64,000 nt of DNA from Trichoplusia ni (taxonomy: Eukaryota; Arthropoda; Insecta; Lepidoptera; Noctuidae): NCBI RefSeq assembly GCF_003590095.1, contig NC_039490.1, positions 10,743,834 to 10,807,833 on the forward strand, written 5' to 3'. Below, one piece after another: positions 13,701-28,700 of this stretch. The stretch's first letter is position 1, and each line of letters begins with the position of its first letter. The notes beneath the pieces are model-generated. The model worked only from the letters and a program-made list of their open reading frames with translations. It was not told the DNA's origin and did no database searches. Position numbers and translations under genes: made by a program.

Positions 13701-16700
13701 ATCAATATCAGTTAAGACTAAATTTAGGGCCGCGGGACGAGGGCCGGGGCCGCCGGCCGGGGCCGGGGCCGTGGGCCGCGTCCTGCCATCTATCATGAAG
13801 TTGTTTGCACAAAACATTTGCCATATCACGCCATGCCCCGGTGCGCATTGAAACCTTTAACTCATAAATACCGGAATCTTCAAATAATGGTGTTAAGAGA
13901 TTAGCTAAATATAAAAGAGAAAAAGACATTTTTATAAACTTTCAATAGTCCCTTTTTATCAAAACAATCTTTTGATTTTGAATATATTTAGGCAGTGCCA
14001 AAAATACATCTCCGGCTTTAAATAAACTATGTATTAATGTATGGAAAGTGTAAGAAAAGGCAGTATTCACAGAAGACAGTGGATCAGTAATCCGGGTGCC
14101 GCTCGCGTCAGCGCCACGCGCGCCGCTCTCACGGTGATTACACCACTACAGCCCGACTAACACCACTCTTTGTGGTTATCTTATTCACGATGCCAACTAA
14201 TGTCACCATGCAGGAAAGGGTCAGAAGGACGACTCTGTACGACATTGACGATTTATTTGTACAGCTACGTGGAAAGAAAAAAAAATAAGGTCTTCTCAAT
14301 AACTACCACGACAATGCTCGGTACACTAAATTATCTTTGGTAAATCAATTAATCCGATATCTGAGATAAGTCATGGAACCTAAATGCTGTACAGAAAACA
14401 ACTATATGTTTTTTATATCTATGAATGACCGCAAGAGTCTAAAATTTAGTTTTTAATAAAATAATAGTGCAAACTTTACAAAAACTCAAAAGATTTTGGG
14501 TGAATGTTGAAAGAATTGTGGTTAATTATTAGTAAACCATTAAAAAAACTATATGCACCTTCTGGTCATCCCGACCATGTAATAACATCTAATTATTAAT
14601 ATGCGAAGAGGTCTATTGTCGGTATGTAGGGCAGGCGACAAGATTGATGGCATCAGGACAAACAAGAGCCAACCAGTTACACTCAGCAAACACGGGCGAC
14701 GACGCCACGAGACATAACTATCACTAAAAGCTTATTTAGATATGAGAAATTTCGTGCACTTGAGGTACATTGGCGTCGATGCTTGTCTCAGTTTTGATAC
14801 CAAACTGCGCGACTCCGCAATGTATTATAACTTGGCGGAAATTTCTCGCATAGTCTAAATGAGCCGAAGGGGTTTTAACTGATAAAGATGACTGGAGGAG
14901 AAATCTAGCGGAAAATCTGTTGACTTGCATTTGTTGGTGAAAAGTCTATTGATTACCTATAGCTGTGTATGTATAGTCAGGATAGGCTCTGATATAAACT
15001 GGGCTAGTGGTACGAAAGCTAAATAAAACCTACCAGGGTAAGGAAATAAAAGAAAGAAGAAAATTAAACGGTTCCAAACATAAAAGTTAATGGAGAACAA
15101 TTAAAACATTCGCTTTCAATAGATGAACTTTGTCCAACATAACTAGATACCTAGCACACATACCCAGCTCTACAAAACGGGTCTCTTCATTACAACAATG
15201 GCCTCCACGACTACTGAACAGTGTCACAACACCTCGCTAGTTGAATCAAAGCAATTTAGTTATATTAGTTACAACTATACTAACTAAATTACGCGGGTTT
15301 GTCCGGCATTAGCAGTGGCCTCACGTAGCTACCAGGCCAGCATAATAGCGGAGAGCTAATCATCCGCGGCCGGTATGGTAATACGATGGCTTCATTTGAC
15401 GCTCATAACGGCTTATAACTTAATAGAGGATGATAATAGTGCTATTGGGAGCGCTGCACGGTACGTGCGCTGTGGGCTGTAGGTACTGGTGAATAGTGAG
15501 CTGTGGAGGCAGGATATTCTTAAATACCCCGTAGTATATAAATTCATAGATTCGAAACAGTCAAAGTAATATAAGATTTATAGTATTTTATAGAAAAAAT
15601 AGTCTAAAGACAAATGAAAACAAATTAAAGCAGTAAAATAATTATTTTGTCAGAATAGTTTAAAAGAAAAATAGTTACATTATCATATTCATTCAAAATA
15701 GTTTTGAACTCATATTTAGAACAAATGAATGTATGTCCTACAACTCTATCAACTAAGGCATGATTAAGAAAAAACTAAATTAAAAATATAATAATCTCAC
15801 TTGAACCGATAATAAAATATTTCGTCACCATCTTCATTCAGACTGTCCCGTCGCGCGTCGTTAAAAGCCCGGCTATTGTTCTCTCGCTCATCATTTTAGA
15901 ATTGTGGATAATATTTAATTTGTGCCGGAGCTCACCACTCCGGGCTCTGGATGTGCCATAATGACGCGTGCTACTGAATTCATTGTGGAAGTAAATAGTG
16001 CCAGCAGGGAAGATGGAATACTTATTTTTATCAATGAATGATAAAAAAGATTTCTATTTGCAATTGATTTTTGCGACGCTTATGGATGATGCCATATTTC
16101 TTAGTTCATTTTATCTTTCTGTTTTTCACCAAATTGGTCTACACTTAGACTTTTCCGTGATATTAAAGTAGTCTTGTAGTAGCAGTATGTTTGCATACTG
16201 ATCGGCTTCTGATAGTGAAACACAAGCGATGCGTTTCGGTTCAGTGGGTCGATTGCCTTTGGAACTGAGTGAGCTCCGAGACAATAGGCTTAGAGCTGCT
16301 GCAGAGAGAGACAGACAGACACCGCTTTGTCCGTGTCCGGCCCGACCGGGGCAAACTACTAGCTAAGTGAACAGCTTCACAGATTGATATTAATTTTCTT
16401 CATTTGAATAATAAACTTCAAATCCAGTTTGACGTCTCGAATATTTCACTCAAAACCTAATTTGTTGTACTGAGTTATAATTTAATTGATTTTAATTCTC
16501 TTAATAGTTGGACGAAAGTTAAAAATTAAAAACAAACTTTTAAATTAAATAACACGGTATTATGCTCGCTCCACATTAGTAGGTTAAACGCTGCAATGCG
16601 AGGATTTTTCATTACCCTGCACGGCTAGATAAAAGTTTTTTGTTAAGAAATAAGTAGAAGAGCGCGGCCGCAGCGCTCCGAATAGAAATTTTAATAGTCA

Positions 16701-19700
16701 CCGCAGGAAATAAGAAAAATACTTGTGCCCTCTTAATGAACCGCCCACTTCATTAGCGAAAAGCTGTGCGCTGTATACATCGCTGCTTTACATCTCCAGC
16801 TTAAAAGTTCGCGAGTTGAGAGCCGTAATTGGATGTGAATGTTTGCGCGAGTGTCGCGGCCGGCGGCGCTCGGTGGTGGCGCGCCGCGATACTGTCTCAT
16901 TACGGGGATTCGTCCGGGAAACTTTTAAACCCTTCCATTTTATGCTTAACTTAGATAACAGTGTTATGTGGACACGGACAGATTTGTCCAGCGTTACTCT
17001 TTGTCCCGGGACGGCTGGTGGCACTTTTTAATGAAACCTCGCCGAGCCGGCTTCATGACGCTATTAGTACGTAATGATTTACTCAAGTTTTTGTGATGTT
17101 CTCTAAGTGGCTTTAAACCTGCCGTTTGTGTTGCGGTATGAAACCTTACGGATTATTTTCTTTTAAAAGCTTTGGGCTGGTACTTTAAGTGGAACATAAA
17201 ATATGTGTTTCATTAGACTGTTGTGCTCGCAACAAATTAAAAATATTTATGTGGAGGACATTTTCGAATGTTTATTTCGATATACACGTTATGTTTTCAT
17301 CCCGGCGAGCAATCCTCGCACCATTACCCTCAGCTTGTGTCATCATTTAGCCCTTCCTCGGCTTCACATATTTATTTAGTACACTTCCACTACATATACC
17401 TCGTGAGGCACTACATACATTTCCCCCACGTCATCCTTAAGGGCTAGTACTGAGGAACGAATGGCTGGGCGAAGGTCCTTAAGGGCCCTCCAAAGGGTAT
17501 TTTCCCTTAAACGAATGTTATGAAGCCATTGTAATATGAATATTGTATTTTACGTGGATTTTATGCCAGAAATGTTAAAGTGGCTTGAATAAAGGGTCTT
17601 CTGATTAAATACCGAAAACCATTTTACTGAAGACTGGCTAGGCCCCGTGGGATCGCCCGCGTTCTTTTTTTTCGTGAGACATGAATCAATTAAATCGAGT
17701 TTCGCTTGTAATATTGGCTTTTGTATTACTTGGTTCTTAGCATTTTCGGGTGATGTAATATCTTCTAGTTATTTTTCTTAACTCAGCAACTTGCTAATAA
17801 AATATTACAATAATCGATCAATCAATTTTAAAACGTAACAAAAAAATAGGAAACACAGTTCTCAAATACTGTTATCTAGAGCATACTATACCAATGAGTT
17901 TAAAGTCCAGTCCAAACTTATCTTTGTAAAATAACCAAAAATGTAAATGTATCTCATAAAATAGTTATGAACATAGCTGAGCTTTGTAAAACTGGAGGCT
18001 ATCGTCTGATCTGTATCGAGTATGGACAGTCAAAGGCTCGCTCGGCAAACACTCGCTCTTTAATAACCGGCTCCCGGACTATATTGAAATACAACAGCCT
18101 TTTTACTCGCATAGTGGAACGATAGATATGACCATCATCAAAATCTTTTGTGAAATTGAAATTCTAGGGTAACTGAAAAAGTGTAGTGTTATAAACTTAC
18201 ACTGATCCCATTTAATAAAAAAAAAAGTATAGATATTCTACAAGTATTAGGATCTTAATATCACGATTCCAAAATGTCATTCCCACGATGGAGAACGGAC
18301 ATCACACTCCAAAATGTATTATTTAAAAATATATGCCCTGGATAACGTTAATGTGTCTATGTTAAAAATGCATATATGCAAGCACGTCTCCAACCTTCTT
18401 GCAACCTTACTACCATAAATTCATAAAGTACATCCAAACAAATAACAAGTCAATTTAAAAAAAAAACAACAAATTACTTTCACACACACACATACAGCCA
18501 ACTAATAATTGAGTATAAACAACTTATATACACATACATACATATGTAATACACATTATGAAAACCTTTAATTGACATCACGCTATTGTCCAACTGACAC
18601 CTCGTCTGGTACAAGGAGTCCCGATCCTCACTTCTTTGCAATATGTATTACATAACTTTAATACTATAGTATGTATGTACATATGTATAGGTAGGCTGTC
18701 AAATGATTTTCGTTTAATTTGTCAAGTTCAGTAGTTATTTACTTATGGTTTGAAACTGTTATTTGTTGTTATGTAGTTTATATAAAGGCAAGTGTCACTG
18801 ATTCCTGAGAATCAAGGGAGGAAGTTGGTGTTTGATTGTATTGAAATTATTTCTGGTACAATTGTTATTTATATCTCAACTTTACTAAACAATATTGTTC
18901 CGCGTTACTTGTTATCATTGGGGAAGCATACAGTAGTACGCAGTCAGAATCAGCCTATATGTTAAACAAGCTACAAGTTTCAGTTTAATTAAACATCGAA
19001 CAATCATATGACTTTACTTAATACATGAATAGCAAAACTCGTAACTAGCGTAGCACTTACACATCGAATCGCTACGAAAAATATATTTTCGTAGCACTCG
19101 CTAACTTGCTACGAAGTCAGATAATACAATTCATTTCGATCATAATGGATGAAAAATCCTTAAAAACGATTATTTCTTGAATCTTTTTGAAAACCCTTTG
19201 TAAAATGATTCATATAATACGAGTGACATCACAATAGGATCGGGTCGGTTGCATTCATAAACAAATAAAAGCCTTTGAACTGAATCTTTACAAAGTGGTA
19301 TAGAGCAAGCGATTGGTGATCCGCTGGCTTTGCTACGCCTTTGTGACGACTGGAGTAACAATGTTCATTGTGAATCAAAAGCTGGCGGTAATATGAAGTG
19401 TGTTTGAAGAAATACAGAATTAGAACGGAAGGAAAATTATAGTTATTTAACCTTACAACATTCAATAAATAAAAAATATGGGGGTAAAAAAAATGGCAAT
19501 CGAATGAAATCGTTTTAACAAAAGTCAATAAAATCTAAAAATTCTAAATTTTGAAATTATCACACGTTTCATACATCTTCGTGAAACAAAAGTGTATCGC
19601 GAGAACATTGTCTGCATGTTGTTATTTCTACATATTACGTTATCAGCTGAAGAGGTTCTATTGTTTTAAATATCATGAAAATATCGTGAAGGCGCTATCA

Positions 19701-22700
19701 AAGGCTTGTCAGCTGCTTTCAATAGGCGACTGTCAAGTAAAATGATGCAGTAAGACAACAAAAAGGTCGTATATGACGGAGAAAATGTTGCCTTAATATT
19801 ATGTAACATACACTAAGTTATATACAAGAATCTGTGTTATATACATATTTAGATAGAGAGTTCTTGAGGTTCAGTTTCGTGGAGTTGATCGCGAGTAATA
19901 AACCATGTCTTTGTATTTGTGGAATCAATGACAAAATGATTTCTAACACTGATTGATCAATTAGTTCACGGTTCACGCGCCACTTGACTGTTCTCGGGCC
20001 TGAGTCAGTAAAACGAGCTCCTTTAAACATGGATAAAATAATCCGTTAAAGAAGTTAAGATAGTGTTATCAGACCAAAGTACGTATTCACAATAGTGACT
20101 TGGCATACTAAATACCTACGTATACACGGTGATTTTTTAGTCGTCTTACAAAAGCAGCCCAGTTCATGTATCCGACATAAAATACCCCTAGGCGCGATTA
20201 TTATTTTTTTATCATCAACTAAGATGATAAGTACGAAGAAAAATTAAACAAGAGAAATCTGAAATATACTCTTAAAAATGATAAAAGCGCCGCCGCCTGC
20301 GCCCCTAACCATGGTTACAAGGCTCGGACCGCGCTCGCAACAGAGCCGTTTTTCTAAAAAACTACGAATCATTATATTGAATAAAAATTGCATTTTAAAT
20401 TTATTCAAATCTCGTAAATACCTATTTTTTTATCATGAACGTGTTCTAGTCATTGGATACATAAACTGGGCTGCTTTTGTAAGACGCCTAAAAAATCACG
20501 GTGTATAGCTGTTTTATTCGGCTTGCTATAACGAATTTCTAAGTTAAAATTAGAGAAAACGTTCTAATATCTTAAATAACTTCGCCGCTGTAAAATGGTG
20601 ATATAAGAAGCATCTCAAAAGAGGTTCAAGAACTTTTAACTTGTATGTTCCGCGGCTCACTGGCTCTCCCATTCGTCTCCTGAATGATTTCACACGCTCC
20701 GAGTCGCAGCTAGTTGAAAACTCGTGTAAATCGATTAGCGCCGCGCCGCACTGTGGCGAAGTCGCTAGTGCTGTTCCCTGCTCGCAGACATACTTATCGA
20801 TACTATTCGACAACACTAAATAACCTTAGGGATTTGCTGTTCGTTTTGTTAAGATTTTGTTTTGGCTTAGAGTCTTTTCAAAGTTACTACATAGCCAATA
20901 GAATTTATGTATTATTATTTGAATGATACAAAGTGAAGCCGCTTTCCCCATTAAAAGATGCAACCTGCCTTTTGAGTCATAAAATGCAGCACTAACCATA
21001 AAACTGTCCATCGCACGACCGTTTAACTATAATTGACTGAAAGCCCAGCTCCCGCTAATTTCCATTTAGAATTCGAGAAAAATAAAATAAGACAAATAAC
21101 AGAGGCCACGCCCCCCGTGATTAATGAATTAAAGTGAGATTAAATTAATTTGAAATGCTAAGTGGGCTCGTTACCCGCCCGGACTCGAACCCGCGCTCTC
21201 CATTATCAAGTACTTTTAACCGTTGCGGCTTAAATGTAAATTTGTTGAGACCTGTTTGGCTATTCAAAATATCAGAATAAATAAATAAATCAAATTTAAG
21301 TTAATATTGAATTGACAAGATGGCACACAAGTACACAACAGTTTAAAAAATCATTCTTCAAATACACAAGTTCATACGCGATGGGGTCTAAAACAAGACG
21401 TGCGATCTCGATGAATACGCGTGAGTAAACCTTTCTAAAACAATTATCGACATTGCACCGTCATAAAGGGTTATAATCTAATTACTTGCGCCGTGACGTG
21501 TGACGTGTGAGCGTACCTTCACTCGTGTGTTATGCAGCGAGGATTAAGTGGCGATCGGCTGTCGAAGCCTAATCCCTCGGCCATTGTCGTAAGCCAGCCT
21601 TACAGACCACGGCTATATGACACACATACACAGCACTAGGCATAGAGAAATATGCGAGTTAACTATAAAAAAGGGACCAAACTTCTTGCCAAGTGTTGCC
21701 GGTCGTCCGTCAAAAACTTTATTTAATTGATTACTAAGTGTTAAACGTTTTATGTAACAAGAATACTTTGTTCAACAGTGGGACAGTTACAGCCTCTTGT
21801 TATTCAGCCTGCGGTTGACGGATATCACGCAGATTGTTCTCAACAAACCAATTAAACCGAAAATTTTCCTTGTACCACTATAATACGTGTCACTTCCAAA
21901 GCGGCGTCGTTTTTCAATTGTTTCGAGTACATTACGTGCTCATAACGCACAAAGAGTCCGCGTCTACAGTGAAGTATCTCAGACTACTCGTAACACTGCG
22001 AGTGAACAGTTTTGTGGATTACAAGAGCTGTTGAAGACGTTGGATATCTTTTGTTTAGAATAATGTGTGCCATTCAAATTGTGTTTTGTTTTATGTATTT
22101 CACGTTTCGATGTAATTTGGGTATTGTTGCGTGCCTTTGTCTTGTCTTTTAACATTCTCTATCGAGAATATCTTCATAATTTAACTTATCCATGCAGTGT
22201 CGCTGCTTTTAATGTGTAAGGTTAAGTGAAAACACACTTAAACAAGTCTTTACTGATATTTCAGTCAAAGATCTTAATTTTAATTAATTCGTTATTATTC
22301 GGAATATTGAGTAAGTTGGCCAGAAAGGTCAGGCATAAAGTGAGATGGAAATATGAGTCCTTGTCTGTAATTAGTCACGTATCGGCGATGAAGCCGTGGG
22401 TCAGTCGCCTGGTCGCTACTTCAACGAACTCCGAGCACTTGAGTACGTGCGTCATGCTTTACTACTGAGTAAGCATTAGTATGGGTGTTCCTACAAGGCA
22501 CGGGCTACCATCATAACCTGTTAGACGAGTGACCGCTACCAATGTCTATGTTTCATAATTAACTGATTAAAAAAATCTAAAACACACGTTTTTGAAAATG
22601 TGACTCCATTTAAGTTTTATCAAAATCGATCCAACCGTTTTTATAGTTTTAAATTGTAGAATTTACTAAGCCAAAAAAAGAAGAATGACTGATCTCCTGA

Positions 22701-25700
22701 TTTAAAACTTTTTTACCGCGAGATAGGATGTACTAAAATTCTAAGGAAGTTAAAGTTTCACTGATTTAGAGGAAATTAAGTACAGAGCGAAATGTAAATT
22801 ATCTAAATATGACTTTACATCTGACCTGCCTAGAATCAGAAGATCTTGTTACTACAAAAACAATCTCTAACATGACAGATGATTAAAACAGCATCCGTGT
22901 TAGTTTCTTGATTTTGGTACTTGCGCTGATTGCGCAAGTTTTTTATTTATTTAATGAAGTACTATTTAAATGATCACGGTTCTTGACTATTTCACAACAT
23001 TTTAAGGTTTTAATGTATATTAAAATGAATTAACTCGCTCGATCGCCGATGAATCCTATACTGTCCGAAACCAGTCGGGCGATCAAAATGCATACGCGTG
23101 AGTGAACCGTTGTATCATATAAATGTGATAATATAATCAGATAAAAAGTTTGCAGTTTCGTTTAAATATACACAACATTTCATCGCCTACCTTTACACAA
23201 AGGACTATCTTTAGAATTAACACAAACTACCCTAAAATAGTACGTGTAGTTAGTTAACATTCAATCATATTTATTGCAAGGAGAGCATATCTAAAAAGTT
23301 GTGGCGAGAATATGATGATAATATTCCGCATAAATAGTAACAGTTACAGATAATTGATGAGTTTGTAATGAGGCGATGCTGAGGTGCAACAAGTCGGCAC
23401 AGATGTGATGTCGGGGCTTGTCGAGTGTTGCATGTGGGAGACTACCGTGGCAAGGTGCCAGGGGACGAGTCAAACTGCTGTGTTGGTTACAAAATGATAT
23501 GATTTTATTTTGGTACAAAAACAAAAGAGGTATTTAACCCTCCCAAGAGCAGAGTTTAGGAATAGTATTTTGTATCGGTATTAATATGTTTCCCATTTAC
23601 ATATTAATTTAGTTGTAGTTTGCTTTCTAAATTTTCTTACATATAGAATAAAATATTCTTTATTGCACCCCACATAAGTACAGGATTGGATACAGGTAAA
23701 TAGTACCTTGGTGCCACAATGGGCACTTACAGCTTAATTTATATTAAAAATCGCAATTTTACTTGGAGACATGCGTTAAAGACGTGGGGTGACGATGTAC
23801 AAACGACGTTGTAACATTTATTATTTACCCGATGAAACTTTATTTAATATTACTCATTCCAAAGCTAATTGTAAGTGACACACAAATCGTATGTGCCTTT
23901 TAATTTACTGTGAGCGCGGATTACGCGGCGTGTGTAGGATTTATTTTATTACGCCACGGTCTGGCGCGCATATTGTTTAAAATATTAGAGAGCTCTTGTG
24001 ATTGTAGGTATAAACAATCAAATGTAACGAAAGTTGTGATTAATTAAATATGTATGGTACTTTTTAAATAATCAGTTCATTTTTCGATTGAAAGATAAAC
24101 TGAGAAGTTTCTAGATTTAATTTTAATGCTTGTAGTAATTTCCAATATAAAGTTATGATAAATTAAATATTTTTTGTACTTTTTAACTAATAAGTTTATT
24201 TTTCGATCTAAAAGTCAAACTTTTCTAGATTTAATGCTAACTTTTATAGAAAAAATCAAGAGTCACCAGGATCATGATATGACACTGGCTGCAATATTTT
24301 TTATTGACATATTAAGAAAACAACTATACATAATAATAAATGATTGTTTAAAACAATTTCCTTCACTGCGAAACAAGTGGATTTCCAAGAAGTGAGAACT
24401 GTCACAATTACTTGTTACTGTTTCCATAAATGTGTCACATTATTAGTATTCTGCGAACTGGTATAAGATGCCGTCGGTGTTGTTGCGTTCGTCAGAGAAA
24501 CAAAATGAAATGCACTGTTCACACCGCCGGCGGAATGATTTAACATACAATGTTAAGACGCTTTTTTACAGTAACGAAACATAAAGCTATGTTTTATTAT
24601 TTGAAACAAGGCCGTCGGTATTCAAAAGCGATAGGAGAGTCAGCTTTTGTAATTATTAATTAGACTTTCATATCGAATGACTTAAAAGGTTTTAATTAGT
24701 ACTTAATAAATTACTCCTACTACTAAAATAATTTAGTAGCAGTATTTCATTTTATTTCAACAGTTTTAAAAGTATTTATTAATAGCGTTTTTCTGGACGT
24801 GGACACTCAAACAAGAAAATAGGTTGGAAAATATGAATGGAAGGAAACCGGGAAGCATATTATTTTCTTTCAATAACAATTGATTTCAAAAGTTTAGAAA
24901 TAAAATTATAAAGGGCGGCAGCATGAGTGGCGTGCTCGTAATAATGGGCTTTATTAAATCTATTGCCTCCGACTGGCCGCGCTGGACCCCTCCGATATCG
25001 AATTTAATTAACTTTAGACCTGTCCGATAATTATTCTCATAATTTTCAACAAAAATCTTGAAATTTATACGATTTTGCAACTCAGAAAGTAATTTGAAGT
25101 CAAAACCGAACTTCTATTCGAAAAATAATAATTACAAAAAAAAACAAATTAAAGGAAAAAACGTATATTTTGTATTCACAAACAAAGATATGAAATACTT
25201 TTCAAATTGTAATAAGAAACGAGCCTTGAAAAAGGAGTAACATGGCTACGCCGTCGCTCGTAGCGCGTGCTACGCGTTACATTTCCGTAGCGCTCGTAGC
25301 ACATTATATGAAGAAATTCGTTTGATAAAATTGTTTCTCGTGTGGAAATTACTTCTGTTATTTTGTGCGACATTTGTAAAGTTATGTAAGAGAAGAATGT
25401 TCGTTCAAAACTTTAACAAGCTCGTAACATGGCTTTAATTAATTCCTTTAATAAATTACTTCCGAAATTAAGCATTCAAAGTTACTTAGACGCCAATTTT
25501 GTTTGAGTTTGTCGTTAAAAAGCTTTAAGAAGTACATATATCAATAGAAAAGATGGTAAGCGCCTATAGCAACACTCTAATGATGTATTTTTCACTATAT
25601 AGATATTCTAGAATCCAAAAAAATATTTTATGATAATAAGACTTTTGATTTTTGTATCCACCGATGAAATAAGGCATTAATGTCATAATTTTTGCCTACA

Positions 25701-28700
25701 AGTTTAAATATTATACTTTCAAAGTTCTTTCGTCCATAAAAATTTCATTTATAGCTGTATCTTTCGACAAAAAATCTGATAATGATTTTTACGTATTTTT
25801 ACGAATAAACGCACCCTATGACGATAAAACAACCGGGAAAATTCGTTTCATTAAACATTACACTTACCGTGATAACTCGACGTAAAGTTTTGAGTGTGAA
25901 TCGACGAGCGTCTGACTACGAGCTGCGGTGGTGACTGGTGAGCTTCGGAAGGTCGCAGCTATATATAGTGGTGGCGCGTTGCGGGGGCGAGGGGCGGGGC
26001 CAGCGCGCTCTCCTCCCGATCGCAACTCCTCCCCATTTTGACAGCAAGCTGGTGACGTCCGCGTGACGTCATCCAACTTCGCTGATGTACTGGACATATG
26101 GGTAAAAAGCTCTTAATAACTAAAAATATAAGCAGCGTAGCACGTGGAGAAAGCATTAGGAAGCAATCTACTAGAAATCAAAATCGACGAAACTAAAACC
26201 TTTGCCAAACTATGTCCAAATAGTATTAAATAGAATAAGCTCTATACTAAACAAACCATTTGTTTTTTTCACCCTACAACCATTTCCGAACATCGTAAAA
26301 TACATTTACTTTCCATAACGAATCGACAGGCTTGCCATGCTTCAATACTTTGCAAAAAGTATTTTACTTCTTTCTTTTCAATCCCAAATATAGTTTTAAT
26401 CAACCTTTTCGGTCTAATTTCCAGCCATTACAGCAACATCATTATTTCAGGCTCTTCCTGCCAAAGTTGTAATAACAGTTAATGTTCTTACACCTCAATT
26501 AATTTAAAGTCACAGCTTAAGTCTGAGGCTTCCACATTAATAATGCAAAAGGAGTTAACAACTTTTCCGCGACATTGTTATAGCTTTCCTAATTGTAGAG
26601 ACAACAAATTACATTCTTGTAAAATTTGGAACATAAGTATAAGTGGAAGGCAGTGGATGCTTGATGACTGATCGTGAGTGCTCTTTTGGAAGGAAAACGT
26701 TTTATAGTGGACGATGAAAAGCTGTTATGATGATAGTAAAGATGCGAAAGATTAAAGAAATGAACTAGAAAGGAAAAAATACAATTCTAGGATAGGTTGT
26801 AATATATGAAATTACCTATATTGTGGTTTGATTAAAGTGTAGAGCCCACTTTAAATTTTTAAATAGAGTTTTTAAATTTACAGTTAAATAGCTCGGCCTG
26901 ATCCAGGACTAGACATGTTGCTTATTTTTTTTCGTGAACGAATAAAAAAACAAGATTTAGATAGATTGTACATACAATATCTATAGTTATTTTTGTAACC
27001 TAGCAAGAACTATGCTTGTCAGTGTACTTATAGATGAATTATTAAAGTTATAATATGCATTAACAGTAGATATAAAATTATCATAATAATACTGTATAGA
27101 GACGAGTTACAAGCAACTTACTAACTCTTTAAAAAAAAGCAATTGTGAAGTTCAAGCCATTGTGAGAAAAGGACGCACTACAGAAGATAGAGCTGCGTCC
27201 CTTTTCCACACCTACAATAGTTTTTCTTTAAGCGGTGGTAGTGAAGACTCCTCTGGGACACTCGTGTACAGTGGGACATTAAACAGCTGTCCTCGGTTAC
27301 GAGTGCGGGTTTATGCCCCGCGACCGAGAACTGTTAGACATGTGTGTAGAGATTGGAAGCTAGGAGTACTCATGGAAATTATACTGTGTTTTATAGAGTA
27401 TATCTCAGCTGTTTATTTTTTTATCTTAGTTTATGAAATTAGACAGTTAGACTTAAAAGCTGGAATTTTATCGAACAAGAAAGGATTAAATAAAATAAGT
27501 GAATATATATCTACTAGAGATACTTTTTAATTGTCATATTGTATTTAGTGCAATAGCATAAAAGTCCAGAATTTTGATACCGTAGTTCACTTAGAGCGGC
27601 AGAACCAATTCTCTTTATCTTTTATTTGTTTAACTCCACTATAGAATCCACTAATACATCTACAAAATATCAAACAGAAATAAAGACTGAGAGATTTAAC
27701 TAGTGATGTATCTGAGTCAGATCAGAAATAGAACTAGTACTTACGACTCATATTTGACCTTAACTTATGTATTGGAATAAATTATGTACTTTGTGAACAA
27801 AATGCCATATCATTGTACGTATGAATGACCTCTTATTGTCTTTGAGCAAAAATAGCTTCGAACGGATTCTTTTCGACGCGTAGGCGTAAGGCCTATAATT
27901 TAATTGGTTAACTTTAACCCAATATTATTTTCAAAGTCACAAATCAAAGTCATTTTTAAATCACTTAGCTAAATGTTAATAATAAGATCCTTGGTTAATA
28001 AGAAGTGTAAGAAGCAAAGTAGTAGATTTTATAAGCTAGTTTGCAAGCTCACTCCACGATTGCTACGTCGTAGCTGCTACGGGCTACGAATTACAACTGT
28101 TCAACATCATTTACTTATACGAAATGCAATTTTTTGAACCTCAACTTAAATTCCTTTGTATTAAAGTTTTACTGCATAATACTTCTAATTCTCTCTTTGT
28201 TTAGGCTATCAGGATTTTTCAAATCATTTTTACTTAGGCCATCAAGTAGAGTCAGGGCATGACGTTAGGTCGCAGGGCACGGTCGCGGCGCCTCTCCGAC
28301 AACTATTGTCAATTACCGACGGCTGTTAACCTTACTTTATTATTGTTACACTTTTCGGTTTACGCGATACATTGCTAGGGCTGACATAACGATATACAAT
28401 GGACGATGTGTGTTGTGTGTGTTGCAAACAAAATTAAAAACACTTGTATTTTTTTTTTCATTTACGGAATAACGTAATGTTTTCTTTAACTTTGCCTTGA
28501 TAGTTTGTAGTTACAACTAAGATGAATGATTTTTGGTGACATTTTAAAATACCTTGTCGTATGCAATATTTGTTGAATTAATTCATGCCTCATATTAAAA
28601 TTACATTTACTTAAGATTAATATTCAATAAGCAAACCAAAAGTATCAGCCCTGTTGAGTGCTGAGTCTGGGCAGTTAAACCCAATTGACTCAGTTATGGC

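Noticed and set aside
20278..20508. Plus-strand frame inside the MITE
   Set aside because: It reads straight through the right inverted repeat, so it is incidental.
27162..27530. Plus-strand open frame of 122 codons
   Set aside because: It starts at GTG, its composition shifts midway from GC-rich to AT-rich, and no motif or splice context supports it.
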